NCBI GenBank assembly: GCA_028095005.1
Contig: JAMFTS010000044.1
Location: 496,001-560,000 of the forward strand
From: Rhynchospora pubera
Taxonomy: Eukaryota > Streptophyta > Magnoliopsida > Poales > Cyperaceae
Length of the DNA: 64,000 nucleotides
Direction: 5' to 3'
This document shows positions 22,914-35,375 of this stretch, piece by piece. The notes beneath the pieces were generated by a model. The model had not been told where the DNA came from. It did not search any database and was given only the letters and a program-made list of their open reading frames with translations. A program made the translations under genes and the position numbers. Every line of letters begins with the position of its first letter. Positions within the stretch are counted from its first letter, which is position 1.

Positions 22914-25900
22914 TGTGACACCCGAAATTTTTACGATTTCTGAAATTATTTTTAATATAAAAATTGGGTGCACTTGGTTGGTTTTATTTTGAATAATTTC
23001 TGTGCTGGAAATTAAATTTTTATACTTACTGGTATTCTTAAAATAAGAATATGAAAATTTTAAAATTTTTAGTTGGCATTATAAAAAGATTAGCTATTTT
23101 TCTTTTGTTGCATAATTGTTTTTATGCATAGAATATTGATTTTTGGTTTATGGGATAATTTTTGAATTTTGTAAAAAAAAAAAAAAAAAAATCGGAAATG
23201 TGTAAAGTGGGATCCGACCCTTTTTTTCCTCTCTGTCTCTCTCATTTTTTCTTTCGAACAAACAGAGAGGCTTGCGCCTCTCTCCTCTCCCAAACCGAGC
23301 CCTCTCCCCTCAAATTCAATCCCCACCATTTCTCCGCCATTTCACCGGATCGAAGTATCCACGCGTTCGCCTCACCGTTCTCTTGCACCATCTACCTTCG
23401 GATCGTCGATTGGTGGCCTCTCCTCGTCGTATTTCTCGACGGAAGTTTTTAGGGAAATGGAGCGAACTCGTCGGTTTTGGCCGTCGTTCGACCTGGAGCA
23501 CTCTGGGGTCCTCTCCATCGATTTCCAAGTGAACTTGCAAGGTTTTGTCGGGGATAAGTGGTGAAAATCGAGAAATAGCGATTTCGGCTCGTTTTCTCGC
23601 GTCACCGGTCTTTGACCGAAATTGAGTGAGTAATCTCTTTGGATTAGTTCTATATTGTTATTCCTTGCTATTTTCTTGATTTAATTGCAAGTTTTAATTG
23701 AGATGGAATGTATATGAAATTTTTAGGGTTTATCGGGAAATTTATGAAATTTGATTGATATGTGCAATCTGAGTAATGCGAAATTGAGATGGATTGAATA
23801 CTTGTGTGTGATGATTATTATGTGGGAATTTTATGCATAATAGGAATTGTTAAGCATAGTTAAGAATATGACATTATTTTAATTTAAGTATCGCATTTAG
23901 TTTTGATATAAATAGATGCATGTATATAAAGGGTAAATATGAGGTTTTGCATGACATGCATTTTATTGGATAATTATTACTTATGTTGCAATATTGACCT
24001 CTTTGGGTTTAAGGGTTATTTTGGTAAAAAGAGATCATATTGGGTTTGGATTAGAATTTTGACATTAAACCCTAATTCTTGGTCATATCATGCATGCATT
24101 TTTGCATATTAGAATTAGTGATACTTATTATAATTGATTGGAAAACTAAATACAATAGTTTTTACTAAATGTTGCATTAGCTTTTGCATAAGTGTTGCAT
24201 GTGAGATTAGAGGTATATTAAATTGTACCAATTGAGTTGCATGGCATGACATGGTCATTTAACACTTTAGGTTTAAAAGAATAATTAACAAGTAAAAGTA
24301 TGTATATTAGTTAAGTGTTGTATTGCATAATCTAAATGTTAAAGGAGAAGTTTAATAAAACAAGTTTGCATGCTCTTGACTTAGGTTTTAAAAGTATAGC
24401 TTATATGTTGACATAGATACTAATGCATGGCATAATCATGATGCATGGTAGCATAGTTTATAACCTAATTGATAAAGATTATAAGTAGCATACTTTGAGT
24501 GTTATAAAAATTAAAAAGGGGAATTTATATTGTTTTAGAGTCAAACTGTTATGAGTCGGAATTTAGGAGCAACTTGCAATTTGGAGGAAATTAAATTAGA
24601 AATAATCTGAAATTAAGATTAGAATTAATTGAAGGCTTAAAATAATTATAACTTCGGTTTTGTAATTAAGTAAGAACTTAAGGTTACAATTTATTTGTAT
24701 TAGAGTCAGAAAATCAAGTGTCAAGGTCGAGAAGAGTCAAAGAAACTGCTTGTGTACTTATTGATTGGATTATTTGGCTTGTCTTATGCTCTTGCTTGCT
24801 TTTGCTTTGGATTTGCCTTGCTATCAGGTACGGATTTCACTTGAGTTTTAATTATATGTGATATGTATTCTGATTGTTGTTATTATTGTTATTATTATGA
24901 TCATTATGCATTCTGGATTCATTCTTGGAATTTTGTTCATGAGATCATTTTGTGAAATTGTATATTGATGCATGATTGGAATGTGACATATTGAATGGTA
25001 TCCGATTGAAATGTTGGAAAATGGCATATTGAATGGTATCCGATTGAAATGTGATTTGATTGAGGTAAGTACAACTTGTGTGGTTGAGATAGACACTCGT
25101 AATGTTTGGAGGTGGAGTCATGACCCATCCTACCAAGCACCGTGTAATAAGCGCTTATGTACCGGGACTCAGTAGGTCTAGTCTGGAATGGACCGGAGTG
25201 TGAGTGTTCCCAGCTTTCTTGTACATTTTGATGATTTAATTGATTGAATTATGTATGAATTGAATTGGCCGTTGGCATCCATCTATAGGGTGGTTCGCGG
25301 TATCTGAAGGAAATGACTGAAATGATTGACTTGTGATAAACCAGACTTGCATATTAGGTAATTGCCCAACCAAATGAGTCGGCTTTTGCTATACATTGAT
25401 ATTTGAATTGTTATGGAATTGATGTCGAGCTCACATTTCATATTGCATTGATTGAATTGATTTTGACCTTGCTATTCTATTGGAAACAAGTAGTAAGGGT
25501 TGCTTTTAATTTGCACGTTAGTTATTACATGTTATTAATTATTTGTTCAAGTAATTGAAATGCTAATTGTCATATTTTGAATTCAAAGAAAGGAAAAATT
25601 GATTTTTAAGAGTATTGAATTTATTTGTCTAATTGCATTGCTTGATCGAAGGTCTAGTTTTAATGTTATTTGAAATAAAAAGAAATTGAATTTAATTTGG
25701 AACTTATTTGACTCAGTCTTGTATTTAGTTCCAACACATGATAATCAAAACTCAAGTGGCTGGAACTGAATACCGTACTGAGATAAATTTTATTTATCTC
25801 ATTCCGTGCTTTTTGCATTGTTTCCACGAATGGTTGTGGGTTCCAGGTTTCAGATCAAGTGCTGGACTGCAAGACGAGTAGCGGACCATTGGATATTGTG

Positions 25901-26109
25901 GTTAGTAATCCAAAAATACCAGGCCTTAATAGGATTTACTTTATATTTAAGTAATTAATTATAAATTTCTAATTAATCGGTATATTATTTGAGCAGAATC
26001 AGTATTAATTGGTAAATTAAGTATTAGTAAGCCTTGCGGGTGCAGTAGGCATCCGCGGCGGGCACTCCATCGTGTACTGTCCAGTTACAGTATTCGACGG
26101 GGTGTCACA
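22914..26109 (+). repeat. 3' LTR B (3196 bases)
   Basis: Direct repeat of 18560-21750. Differences include the poly-A length near 23175, a few extra CT bases near 23228, and scattered single substitutions (for example near 23531 and 24916). It ends GACGGGGTGTCACA followed by the AGTTT duplication. Confidence 0.9.
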
Positions 26110-26114
26110 AGTTT

Positions 26115-28102
26115 ACCATTCATAGTTTAATTTAAAAATCTAAAGTAGATATATTGAAAAATATATATTTTTTAGATACTGATAGATTTAGTAGTCATCA
26201 AAGTTTATCAAATGGTGGCGAACCGGCCTCAAATATGAAAATAGAAATATATATATCAATGTTCTAATGTACGACTACATGATATCTTAACATATGTATG
26301 TGTATAAAATTTATGATACACTATTACTAAAACTGTTATAATAATTTTATAATTTATCAAATATTATTATATCCGATACATAAATTTTCTTTGAAAATTA
26401 CTTTTCTTTGATGATATAATTTAACGGATGTGGTTTATCTGATTCCTATGTTGATATATTTAATCATATGTGATTCCTAGAAATTTTAACAAAAGGATGC
26501 AACAAAATGCCAAACTCTCAGTCGCACGGCCGCACCCCACATCTAGACCTAGGTTTGTCGCTGCCTAAGTCCTAACCGCCCTCCGGATGTGATATCTACG
26601 GCGAAGGCGATGGTGAGGCTCTCTCAAATATCGACCCTGGCATCTCCGTCGTTCTTGCGTGATCTGATGTTACCGCCTCCCTGCCTTCGACCCTGGCCGA
26701 CCGCTTTGCTCTGACCCGTCAAAAGTGCGGATGGTGAGTTGATGGCACCGTCACGGTACACGAACGAAAAAAGGTCTTGGTTCTTATTTGTCCACTGTTT
26801 CTTCTCAGGGCAGCCATTTATACATGATTTTTCCAACTATAACAACTTAACCAAATTTGAGATTTTACGTGAATTTAGATTGTGATTTATGGTCTTGTGA
26901 TTTGCTTTGTGTCGTTCCATCTTCTGATCTCACATAATTATTTTTCCCCTTTTTAGGATAAAATGGCACCGATTGTACCATCAGATTTGCCAATTGAAAC
27001 TTACAATAGTAACTTGAACGAGTATATCATTTTTTTTATTATATTTGATTACATTGCGTTTGAAGTAGAATTCAATATGATTGAAGTAGTATTAATTAAG
27101 GTCGATGGTACAAATTTATTTGGTAATTTTGCATTTTATTGCATTTGTATTCGTATTTTATGAGATAATCTAAACTTACTTTTCATCTGATTATCTAAAT
27201 CATGAGCTTCTTCATTTAACTATGAAGGAAAAAACACTGAGATTTAATGTAGCATGAACCTATAGTGAATTACTCATGTGCAGAACAATATGGTGAATAA
27301 GAAATGAATAGTTGGGCTACTTTTTGTTTTTAAAAAGTACATATTATGTTATTCTTAATTTGTATATTTTTTTCTTAAGTTTTATTATTGTGGGTTTTAC
27401 TTTTTACAGTGCAATTCTTGGGCTGTTGCTTCTGGAGCTTTGAATGCTTTGATGTGCTCCAAAAATCTTCTTGGTATAATTAGGACTCTTGCTTCTAGTA
27501 ATGATATTGATAAAGTTTGTTACAACATGACAATACAATTCTTACAAACAAGTCCTTTAGAAGAAATTAAATTTCTTTAGCCATTCCTCATATAACATTC
27601 AATGTAGAAAATGATAATACTGAAATTTGATGAAAAATCAAAGTTCACGCAAGCTCATGTTGTCGGAATCTGGAATGCTAACATGGTCAGTTATTATATC
27701 TTGTAGAAACCCCACCTGTAAGACACACACATGCAGATGCCAAATAACACGTGAAGGTGACATGGCTAAAGTACAGTCAAGTGGTGTTGCAATGAACTTT
27801 GTTTATAATTGTAGGAATAGTGGATGTTGTTATTAGTCCTGGATAACGGGCAGATTCTGGCTCACTTTTTGCTTGCATTGGATCCAACTCTCAACTGGTG
27901 CTCCTATTTTGAAAGCCAAATTGTGCAAGACCTTTCTTTACTTTTGTTTTTTTTTTTTTTACTAGTTCATAAGTTCACTACATTTTTCAATTTTGATTCT
28001 TGTTAATCCAGTTACTGATATTCATTGCGAGCATAATTATTGAATTTTTAGGCCATTTCATAGGGCCCGTCTATCACTCCTATCACATGCCAGATTCCCT
28101 AA
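26115..28102. other. Degenerate transposon-like DNA, no gene recognised
   Basis: AT-rich sequence interrupted by a GC-rich leader-like patch (26515-26730). An acceptor-like TTTTTACAG at about 27409 precedes an open stretch starting CNSWAVASGALNALMCSKNL, which I do not recognise. The layout (CT/GC-rich leader, then AT-rich DNA with exon-like scraps) resembles the Helitron-like insertions elsewhere in the window. Confidence 0.3.
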
Positions 28103-28240
28103 GGGTGCGTTTGGATAGGTGTGGGAAGAAGGGAAGAAATATTGGGAAGTGTGTAATTTTGTGAAGAGTTTGGATTGTTTATAATTTTTTTTTTCTTCTT
28201 CCTTCTTCTTCTTCTTTCTTCCAACGATCCAAACGCACCC
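28103..28240. mobile_element. Tourist-like MITE, copy 2
   Basis: Inverted ends GGGTGCGTTTGGAT and ATCCAAACGCACCC are perfect over 14 bases and flanked by TAA (28100-28102 and 28241-28243), the canonical Tourist/PIF-Harbinger target duplication. The best-preserved copy of the family here. Confidence 0.9.
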
Positions 28241-28243
28241 TAA

Positions 28244-30298
28244 GGTGAAGAAAGAGTCTAACATCTCTGCAGCCGGCCGCTCAAGGTCTAAAACAGTAGT
28301 TGATATGGTATTCATTTTTGAGATACTACATGGGAGACATTCTTAAACGATCAGACTGAGCTCTTACCATATGATTCCAAGAGGACTATGAGTGGGGATT
28401 ATAGAAATCAATAGACACTCAGGTAATTTATTTTCTCACTTTTTTATTATTTTGGTAAATTTGTGAGTAAATAACTTAAGAGCACTTGTCGTGTGGGTTA
28501 TTATATTTTGTGATTAGTTAGAAGGTACATAAAAAAATGGAACTTCAATGCATATGCACATTCAAAAACAGTTTTGATAGAATATGGTCTGATTGTTCTT
28601 GTTTGTGATTAATTTTTATGCAATTAGCTTTTTGTAGTTAAGGACTCGGTAATCTTAACTCTTAAGACGTGTTTATTGTATTGCAATGATAATTTAATTC
28701 ATTCTGGATTGAACCAAGGTGACCAGAACTCAAAGTGACAGTGTTCTAAAATTGATTTTATTTGTACAGGTTTATAATGGATCAGAATTTAGTTGAACAA
28801 ATATTAAGCCACCTGATGATGGAGTGCTGAATACTTTTAAATGGTTGTTGAAGTTGAAGAGATTTGCTTACCACTGATGGATTTCAAAGGACTACCTGTT
28901 GGGAGAAATTTAGTTTTGATTATACAAAATTTCATATTATGAATATACACTTTGGTTAATTATTGACTGAATGTTCGTATTGTAATTATGAGAATGATAT
29001 TTGAATTATTAATGTCTTGTTATGTTTGTTTCGCAATATCGCGTTTATTAAAGCTTATTATGATTTCATATTGTTTATTATATTATTAATATGCAAATGG
29101 AAAATAAATATAAAATTTTAAGAGAACGTAAAGTGGCAAGAGAAATAGCTAGACTATTTAGTATTGCACAAACCTCTGGACAATTCTTCTATTCAGTTCT
29201 GCAAGAAAATTAGCAAGACCCACGGTATTGCGATAAAAGTAATAATTATTAATTTTTTACTTTTTTCATACAGACAAGAAAAGAGAATAGCAATAATAAT
29301 TTTTCTTGCAATACTTCATGGTAGGGGTCTTGCTATTTTGCAAGACTCTCGTCAATCTTTACCCACATACAAAAGTTTCTTTCAACAGACCCTTGCTACA
29401 TTACTTGTTGCAACATGAAAGGTTTCCTTGCAGAAATCGTTTGCAACGGATATACGGCCTGGTTGCAAGGATATTGTATCTTGCTAAAACCCATGTGTAG
29501 TATATGGTTAACGAAAGAATTAGCCATCTTGTATTTCTTCTTCATCAAATTTTGATATCCCAAAAATGACAGATATAGACTTCCGAGGAAAAAAAATTAA
29601 TAGTAACCTTACTGTTCATATTAATTTTGATAATAACAGAAAAATAGAAATTTTAATAGTAACTTTGCTGGATCGTCATTCCGACTGACGAAAGACCAAA
29701 CCTTGGATCGTCATCCCAAAGTCGGTTCAAATTACCAGGCCTGAAGTCCACTTTTGATGAAAAGGCCAATTCAGAGTTTGTGCAGCATTGCATTTTTTTC
29801 ATGCCTGGAGTCCACTTTATAATAAGGAAGTATCTAATAAATATATATAAGTGTTCATTTAGTTATAACAAGATAGTGTCTAATATCTACTTAATCAGCA
29901 ATATTAACCAAATTTCCAATAACCAAATTTCCAATAGGTGTATCTGTTCACTTCGTTTATTATATATGTTATTGAAATTCTAACATTTGTGATTAAATCA
30001 TAATTTTCGAAATTCTAATAGACGATCCGAATCATTTAGTGTGTTCTCTCGCTGGAGACCAAATTTTATATTTTTCAGAATTTTTTTAGTATTTTACAAA
30101 ATTATTAATCTAAACAATTTTGGATATGGAGGACACATTGAACGGTTTAAATTAGTCATTAAAGCATCAAAAATTGAGATATAATCACGACTAACGGGTC
30201 CATCCATCAGTTGTGACTGATTTTATTCTACTTCTTGATTAATCGGGAGCTGATAAGTGCAATCAAGCTTTTGATCAATCAAGCAATCAAAACTTAAA
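28244..30298. other. AT-rich DNA, no gene recognised
   Basis: No supported coding or element terminus. A cluster of GCAAGA/TTGCAA words lies at 29200-29480. A foldback-like arm with TCTAATAGACGATCCGAATC and related wording to FB3 is at about 30010-30220. Confidence 0.35.
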
Positions 30299-30690
30299 AT
30301 GGAAAGGGTGCTTTGTTCAAAAAAGAAAAACGCCTCGATCCCTTCCTCTAACTCGCGTCCCCTCCCCTCCCTTCTTTTTCGTTTCTTCCCTTATCTGTCT
30401 TTTTTTTTCTCTCGCCTCTCTCCTTCTCTCTCACCTCCTTCTCATGCCTCCTTTCCTGCCTTTGTCTCTTCCCCTTTCTTTCTCTTCCCTGCCTCTCACT
30501 CGCATCGCCATTCCTTCCTCTCGAGCCTCTTTTCCTCCTCTCATGCCCACGATCCACCCGCCTCACCTTCTGGCTAGTGAATCACCTCTTCCTCCCCTGC
30601 ATCACCCTCTTCTCGTGCACATTTTCCCTCCCATCACGTCTATTTCGTTTTTTTTCTATTGTTTGTACTCACTTATACTTTGATTTACTT
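30299..30690. other. CT-rich leader-like stretch
   Basis: Strongly pyrimidine-rich on the plus strand with repeated CTCATGCC(C/T) words. Comparable CT-rich stretches occur at 6470-6950 and 35500-35690, next to Helitron-like DNA. Short overlapping ORFs here follow from base composition and are not called. Confidence 0.4.
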
Positions 30691-30917
30691 CCTTAAAATA
30701 TATTAGTTACTCTCTTATGTATATTATTTATTCTCTGTAGATATTAGGTACTCATTTTAATTAATTACAAATTTAGACATATTAGTTACTCCCTTATATT
30801 TTTTATTTACTTTTTAAAATATATTAGTTACTCCCTTATGTATATTATTACTCCTTATAGATATTAGGTACTCTTTTTAATCAACTATAAATTTAGACAT
30901 ATTAGTTACTCGCTTAT
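30691..30917. repeat. Tandem repeat, about 120-base unit, two copies
   Basis: AAAATATATTAGTTACTC, GATATTAGGTACTC and AAATTTAGACATATTAGTTA recur in the same order twice. The TTAGTTACTC word itself appears at least four times. Confidence 0.75.
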
Positions 30918-31240
30918 GCGTGTCGTGTCGTGTCAAATACGATCGCGTTAGAGTCTTGTGTCGTGTCGTGTTGACACGAACTACTTTTTTAATCGTGTCA
31001 TGTCGTGTCGTGCTTAGTGGTGAGAAGAGGTAACACGACACGCATTCTAATACGACACGACTAACACGATCGTGTCGTGTCGTGTTGACACGTCGTGTTA
31101 GTCGTGCCAAATCGTATCATAATCTTGTTGTGTTATTGTGTCGTGTTGGGACATTAGAAAGTTTGACACGATTTAACACGACACTATTCAACACGCAACA
31201 AGACATGAACACGAATTAACACGACACCTCAACACAAATT
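30915..31240. repeat. CGTGT/ACACG array
   Basis: Dense GTGTCGTGTCGTGT units in both orientations, including AACACGATCGTGTCGTGTCG, followed by AT-rich DNA. Related to 4330-4920 in unit and layout, and probably the sub-terminal array of the same DNA transposon family. Confidence 0.5.
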
Positions 31241-32431
31241 TAATTATTATTATTGATTATTTAATCAAAATTAATAATTTAATTTCAATTTATAATACTA
31301 TATCATATTATTTACCATCATTTAAATCATAATAGTGTTCTAATCTAATTTTATTTTTTATAAAAAATATTAATAAAAAATTTAAACTTCTCAAATAATA
31401 AATTATTATGTTAAATAATCAACATTAATAATTATTATCTTAAACCCTAGTATCCCTCCATTGGTCATATAATGTCATTATTTTAATTTTTTATACTTCT
31501 ACTTCTTATAAATAGTATCCCTCTATTGGTCATATAATAATCAAATCAACTACCATCTATATATGTATTAAACTCGATGCACTTTATTTGTGCATAAAAG
31601 TATTTTTTATACAATAAAAATTTATAATAAATCTTATGATATGGAATTACTTTGTTTTGGATTCTTTTTTAAAAAAATTCACAATATTTGTATGCTTTAT
31701 AATTTTCAGAAAAAATTATTATTTTTAATTTTTGATTGCTTGGAGGTCTTCATAAATTCATTTTCATAAAAATTTATAATCGTGTTAAAAAATTTAATAA
31801 ATAATTTATAATCATGTTGTTTGAATTAATAGAAATGGATCTCTCCATTTCCAGTAAAAAAAACAATGGTTAATTCCATTAGATCCTTACGGTATCTTAA
31901 GGACATTCTTACATTTATTTTTTCTAACAATTGTTTAGAAGATTAGCTTGAAATTGATAGACAAGATCTGACATACAACTCATTTGTTCTAATATTGTTG
32001 AGTCAGTAGTACTCTAGAATAATGTACATGCATAGTATGATTAGAGAATCTAGCTGATTATTATATACGCCTTGATTGAGAAAGCCATGCACTAATAGCC
32101 ATGCTCTGAAACGTTTCCTTTAATAAATGATTGATACATATGTTTTGATTATTAAAACATACAAATAAACGTTTCCTTTAGATTGTCAATTGGAATGATG
32201 ATCCAAGGATTTTGCGATTTCGTCAATCCGGATGCATAACGATCCAACGACGTTATTTTTAAAATTTTGATTTTTAACTGTTATTATCGAAATTCGAGTG
32301 AACAGTAACGTTAGTTTTAATTTTTTCGACCTTTTAAAAGCATTGAGGTTGGGTTAACATGCCGTCTTTTAATGCAATTCAATTCGGATTTTAAGAGGCC
32401 CTTTACCTTACTATGAAATTTACTTAATATT
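31241..32431. other. AT-rich DNA with a short duplication
   Basis: TAGTATCCCTC(C/T)ATTGGTCATATAAT occurs at about 31449 and 31507. I see no gene or element terminus. Confidence 0.35.
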
Positions 32432-32588
32432 GGGTGTGTTTGGATCATTGGAAGAAAGAAGAAGAAGAAGGAAGAAGAAGAAAAAAAATTATAAACAATT
32501 CAAACTCTTCACAAAGTTACACACTTTCCAATACTTCTTCTCACTTCTTCCCTTCTTCCCTTCTTCCCACACTTATCCAAACGCACCC
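32432..32588. mobile_element. Tourist-like MITE, copy 3
   Basis: Ends GGGTGTGTTTGGAT and ATCCAAACGCACCC, flanked by ATT (32429-32431 and 32589-32591). Shares the family interior (TTATAAACAATTCAAACTCT, CAAAGTTACACA). Confidence 0.85.
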
Positions 32589-32789
32589 ATTGTATATTTC
32601 GGATCTCAAGTAGTCAAGTATAAATTTTTTTTTACAATGTACATAATATCATTCTTGTGGTGGATATTTCACTTCAAATTTCAACAAGGTCAGGTTTGAA
32701 TTGGAAAATATATTTTAATAATAATAATAATAATATAGTCGAAGAAAGGCTACGATTAGACTTCTTGTTCTAAAGAAAGACTACGATTC

Positions 32790-32952
32790 TACTCCAATTT
32801 GAAATATAAGAACGGTTGTATATTAAGTTTTCAATATGGAGAACATATCGAACGATTTGTATCGGTCATTTGAAATTTGAAACGTAAAAACAATCATATT
32901 AGACGGATCCCATCCGTCCCATATATTGAATACTAACAGTTCTCTTTTAAAT
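32790..32952. mobile_element. Half copy of foldback MITE FB3 (right arm)
   Basis: GAGAACATATCGAACGATTT, CGGTCATTTGAAATTTGAAA and AGACGGATCCCATCCGTCCC match the right arm at 17680-17794. The left arm is missing. Confidence 0.5.
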
Positions 32953-33091
32953 AATATGATCAGGACAACTCTTTCAATTTATTTTGAATTTTAAATATCC
33001 AACGACTTTCAAGCAAAATGCGTTGTCCATTAGATCAAACGTCATACTTTAATTGTTCTAACTGTTTGTTATACCGTGAATAGGCAAATAT

Positions 33092-33100
33092 CTATATATA
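33092..33100 (+). promoter_or_regulatory. Possible TATA box of the seven-cysteine peptide gene
   Basis: CTATATATA lies 176 bases before the ATG at 33276, a usual plant distance if the leader is about 150 bases. Confidence 0.4.
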
Positions 33101-33275
33101 TTAATAAATTGAGTTGCCACCACTCGACTGCAAAGCTTTAATTAGTAAAAGAAAAAAAGAAAATCATGAAAAATAAATTGTTGTGTCATGTTCAGTCAAA
33201 CCTCTTAAAAAAAAAAAATCAAAGACAATCTCATCCCAATATTGCTCGATTGATTGAGTGGAAACAAAAGGCAAA

Positions 33276-33771
33276 ATGAAGGCTTCTCTTATGGCGTGGC
33301 TTCTGCTCGTTCTTCTTACGGCCTCTTCAGCTTGTACATTTTATGACTTTTTTTGATATATAGTTTTAGTAATCTTTTTTCGCGGATTGATATCTTGGCA
33401 TTAAATAATAGTAAGATATTGGTGTTATTATTCAAGCGAGAAAAAAAAAGTTAGCACAACATGAATTTAATAATCCATTAACCATTATCATCATCATTAT
33501 ATATTAATTGCAATTATAATTAGTTCTAATTATTACTTGTCACTTAGTTGATCCATTGGTCGAAGACGAAGATTACACAGATAAGTATTACGGATTCGAG
33601 TGCCAAGCTGATCCCGGTCTTTTTAGATCCATGCCTCAAGCTATGGAGGCGTGCCGGAAAACGTGTACTCAAGCCTACTGCAGAAAGGAGCTTCCTAACA
33701 AAAGTAATTGTGTCCGTCGTCTTCGTCGTACCCCAGCGTGCGTTTCTATCGAATGCACAATTAATTATTAA
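33276..33771 (+). CDS. Two-exon secreted cysteine-rich peptide (seven Cys)
   Basis: Exon 1 is 33276-33333, the intron 33334-33547 (GTACAT to CACTTAG), and exon 2 33548-33771. Joined in phase they encode 93 residues. Residues 1-19 are a textbook signal peptide (MKAS, a leucine-rich core, SSA). An acidic stretch with EDED follows at 25-28, then a basic cysteine-rich domain with cysteines at 38, 55, 59, 64, 74, 84 and 89 (C-x16-C-x3-C-x4-C-x9-C-x9-C-x4-C), ending INY. The intron falls right after the signal sequence, as in many plant defensin-like genes. An acidic pro-part before a basic domain suggests an antimicrobial or signalling peptide. The odd cysteine number and spacing fit no family I can name (not defensin, thionin, snakin or hairpinin as I know them). 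An in-frame stop in the unspliced exon 1 supports the intron. Confidence 0.7.
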
Positions 33772-33889
33772 GATCGTTGACTACCTACTGATCACTCTTT
33801 CTTTACTAATCCAGTTCTTCATAACATGTATTATTCAAGCATGATAATGTATTAATAACCTTGTAAGAGTGTTCATGTATTATCTTTAC

Positions 33890-34078
33890 GGCTCCGTTTG
33901 GATGGTTTCTTCCCGGAATAAGGAATAAGGAATAATCACTTTTTATCAATAAATTTATTTCTAACCATCCAAACTCTTCACAAAAGTTACACACTTCCCA
34001 ATAAATTTACCCCTTCCCAATAAATTTCTTCCCTTCTTCCTTCTTCCTACCTTATTCTCAACGCATCCAAACGGAACC
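33890..34078. mobile_element. Tourist-like MITE, copy 4
   Basis: Ends GGCTCCGTTTGGAT and ATCCAAACGGAACC, flanked by TAC (33887-33889 and 34079-34081). It lies about 120 bases after the stop of the seven-cysteine peptide gene and may overlap its 3' untranslated region. Confidence 0.85.
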
Positions 34079-34081
34079 TAC

Positions 34082-35334
34082 GGTTAAACACCAGGGATTC
34101 GGTTGCTTTATTGTTTTTTTTAGTGCCACCATATACGACTTAACGGTTGTCTTAATTTTCTGATCCATCATAAATTGTGATCTCATATGTTATCTTTCTC
34201 TTATAATTTTTGTAATACCAGACATTGTAAATATTAAATTGAACTAAATTTCTGAATTTTGAACTAAACTTTGAACTAAATTTCTGAATTTTGAACGCGA
34301 TTCACGGACCATTGGGTGAGTTGTAACTCACCATAGCAAAACTCTATGCAACTTAACTATTCTTTTTAAGAAATTTTGATCGGGATTATGCTTGCATGTG
34401 AATTGTGGTATTTACATTTTACATATCCCAGATAGCAAAATTACTATTAAGGAAGCAAATCGGTCATTAAGTAGAAATAAGAATTTAAGTGAGACGTGAC
34501 CCAATCAAGCTCCATCATTCTGGTTTTTTTGTTTTTAAGAACAACTGACGACTCTTTTTAATTTTTTTGTAATTAAAAGATAATCTAATAATATTGAAAA
34601 TTATAAACAATTCAAATAACAGTTATTTATTCTTATGCTCTAAACTAAAATTCTATCAGAGATCTTATTAGCGGCAATTAATAAATGCATAGCCGCAGAT
34701 TGATTATAAATTAATGCATAGCTTTCGGCAGCTGGAATTAATTGAGGAACATGATCAATTAATTATGCTCGGGAGTTATTTTTGTGATATTGCTCGTCTT
34801 CTGCATAAAAAAGTATGAGAGACATCTCAATGTGGACCTGACGCACTAATAATGGGCCTATATATCATGCAGAAACGAATATATTAGAAAGTCACAAAAG
34901 TTCATATTGACTGAGCAGGGACATTTAATTTGCAGGAAATAAAAACCTTTTGATTTGTAATTCTTTACATTGACAAAAGATTTTTATATTTTCAACATCT
35001 CAGGCAGCCAATAAATGAACTGTCAAGACTAACAGCTAGGTTTTTTCAGTTAAATTCGGTTGACCAGGTCCCAATTATCAGAAAAGTACTAATGCTATTG
35101 GTTATTTTATATCATATCGTTATATTTAGATAAATTTGGCGTGATAAAGTCAAGAGTCTTTTTTTTATCCCAAACAAGTTGGATTGGCATATTGAAGAAA
35201 TTTAATAAAATAATTTAATGTAACAGTAAAACACAACCGAAATAAAAAAACTTGAGGACATGAATGCATTCTGCATAAATTGTGGAGGACTTATATATGC
35301 TGATTAGGAGGTTATGAATTCTGGATTTGCAGCA
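34082..35334. other. AT-rich DNA, no gene recognised
   Basis: No open frame, terminus or RNA gene that I can support. A short direct repeat (TTTGAACTAAA / TTTCTGAATTTTGAAC) lies near 34240-34295. Confidence 0.4.
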
Positions 35335-35375
35335 ATTAATTAATTAATTAATTAATTAATTATATATATATAGAG
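35335..35375. repeat. (TTAA)n and (TA)n microsatellite
   Basis: A run of ATTA tetramers from 35335 to about 35360 followed by TATATATATATA. Confidence 0.9.

Larger units (their letters stand above)
18560..26109 (+). mobile_element. Non-autonomous gypsy-type element with 3.2-kb LTRs
   Basis: Complete insertion flanked by the 5-base target duplication AGTTT (18555-18559 and 26110-26114). Two near-identical direct LTRs enclose only 1163 bases. PBS TGGTATCAGAGC is at 21753-21764 and the polypurine tract AAGGAGGGAAGAA at 22901-22913, next to the gypsy-type AATTTCGAGGTCGAAATTT. No gag or pol is present, so it must have moved using enzymes from another element. LTR differences are few by eye, so the insertion is recent. 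Confidence 0.9.
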
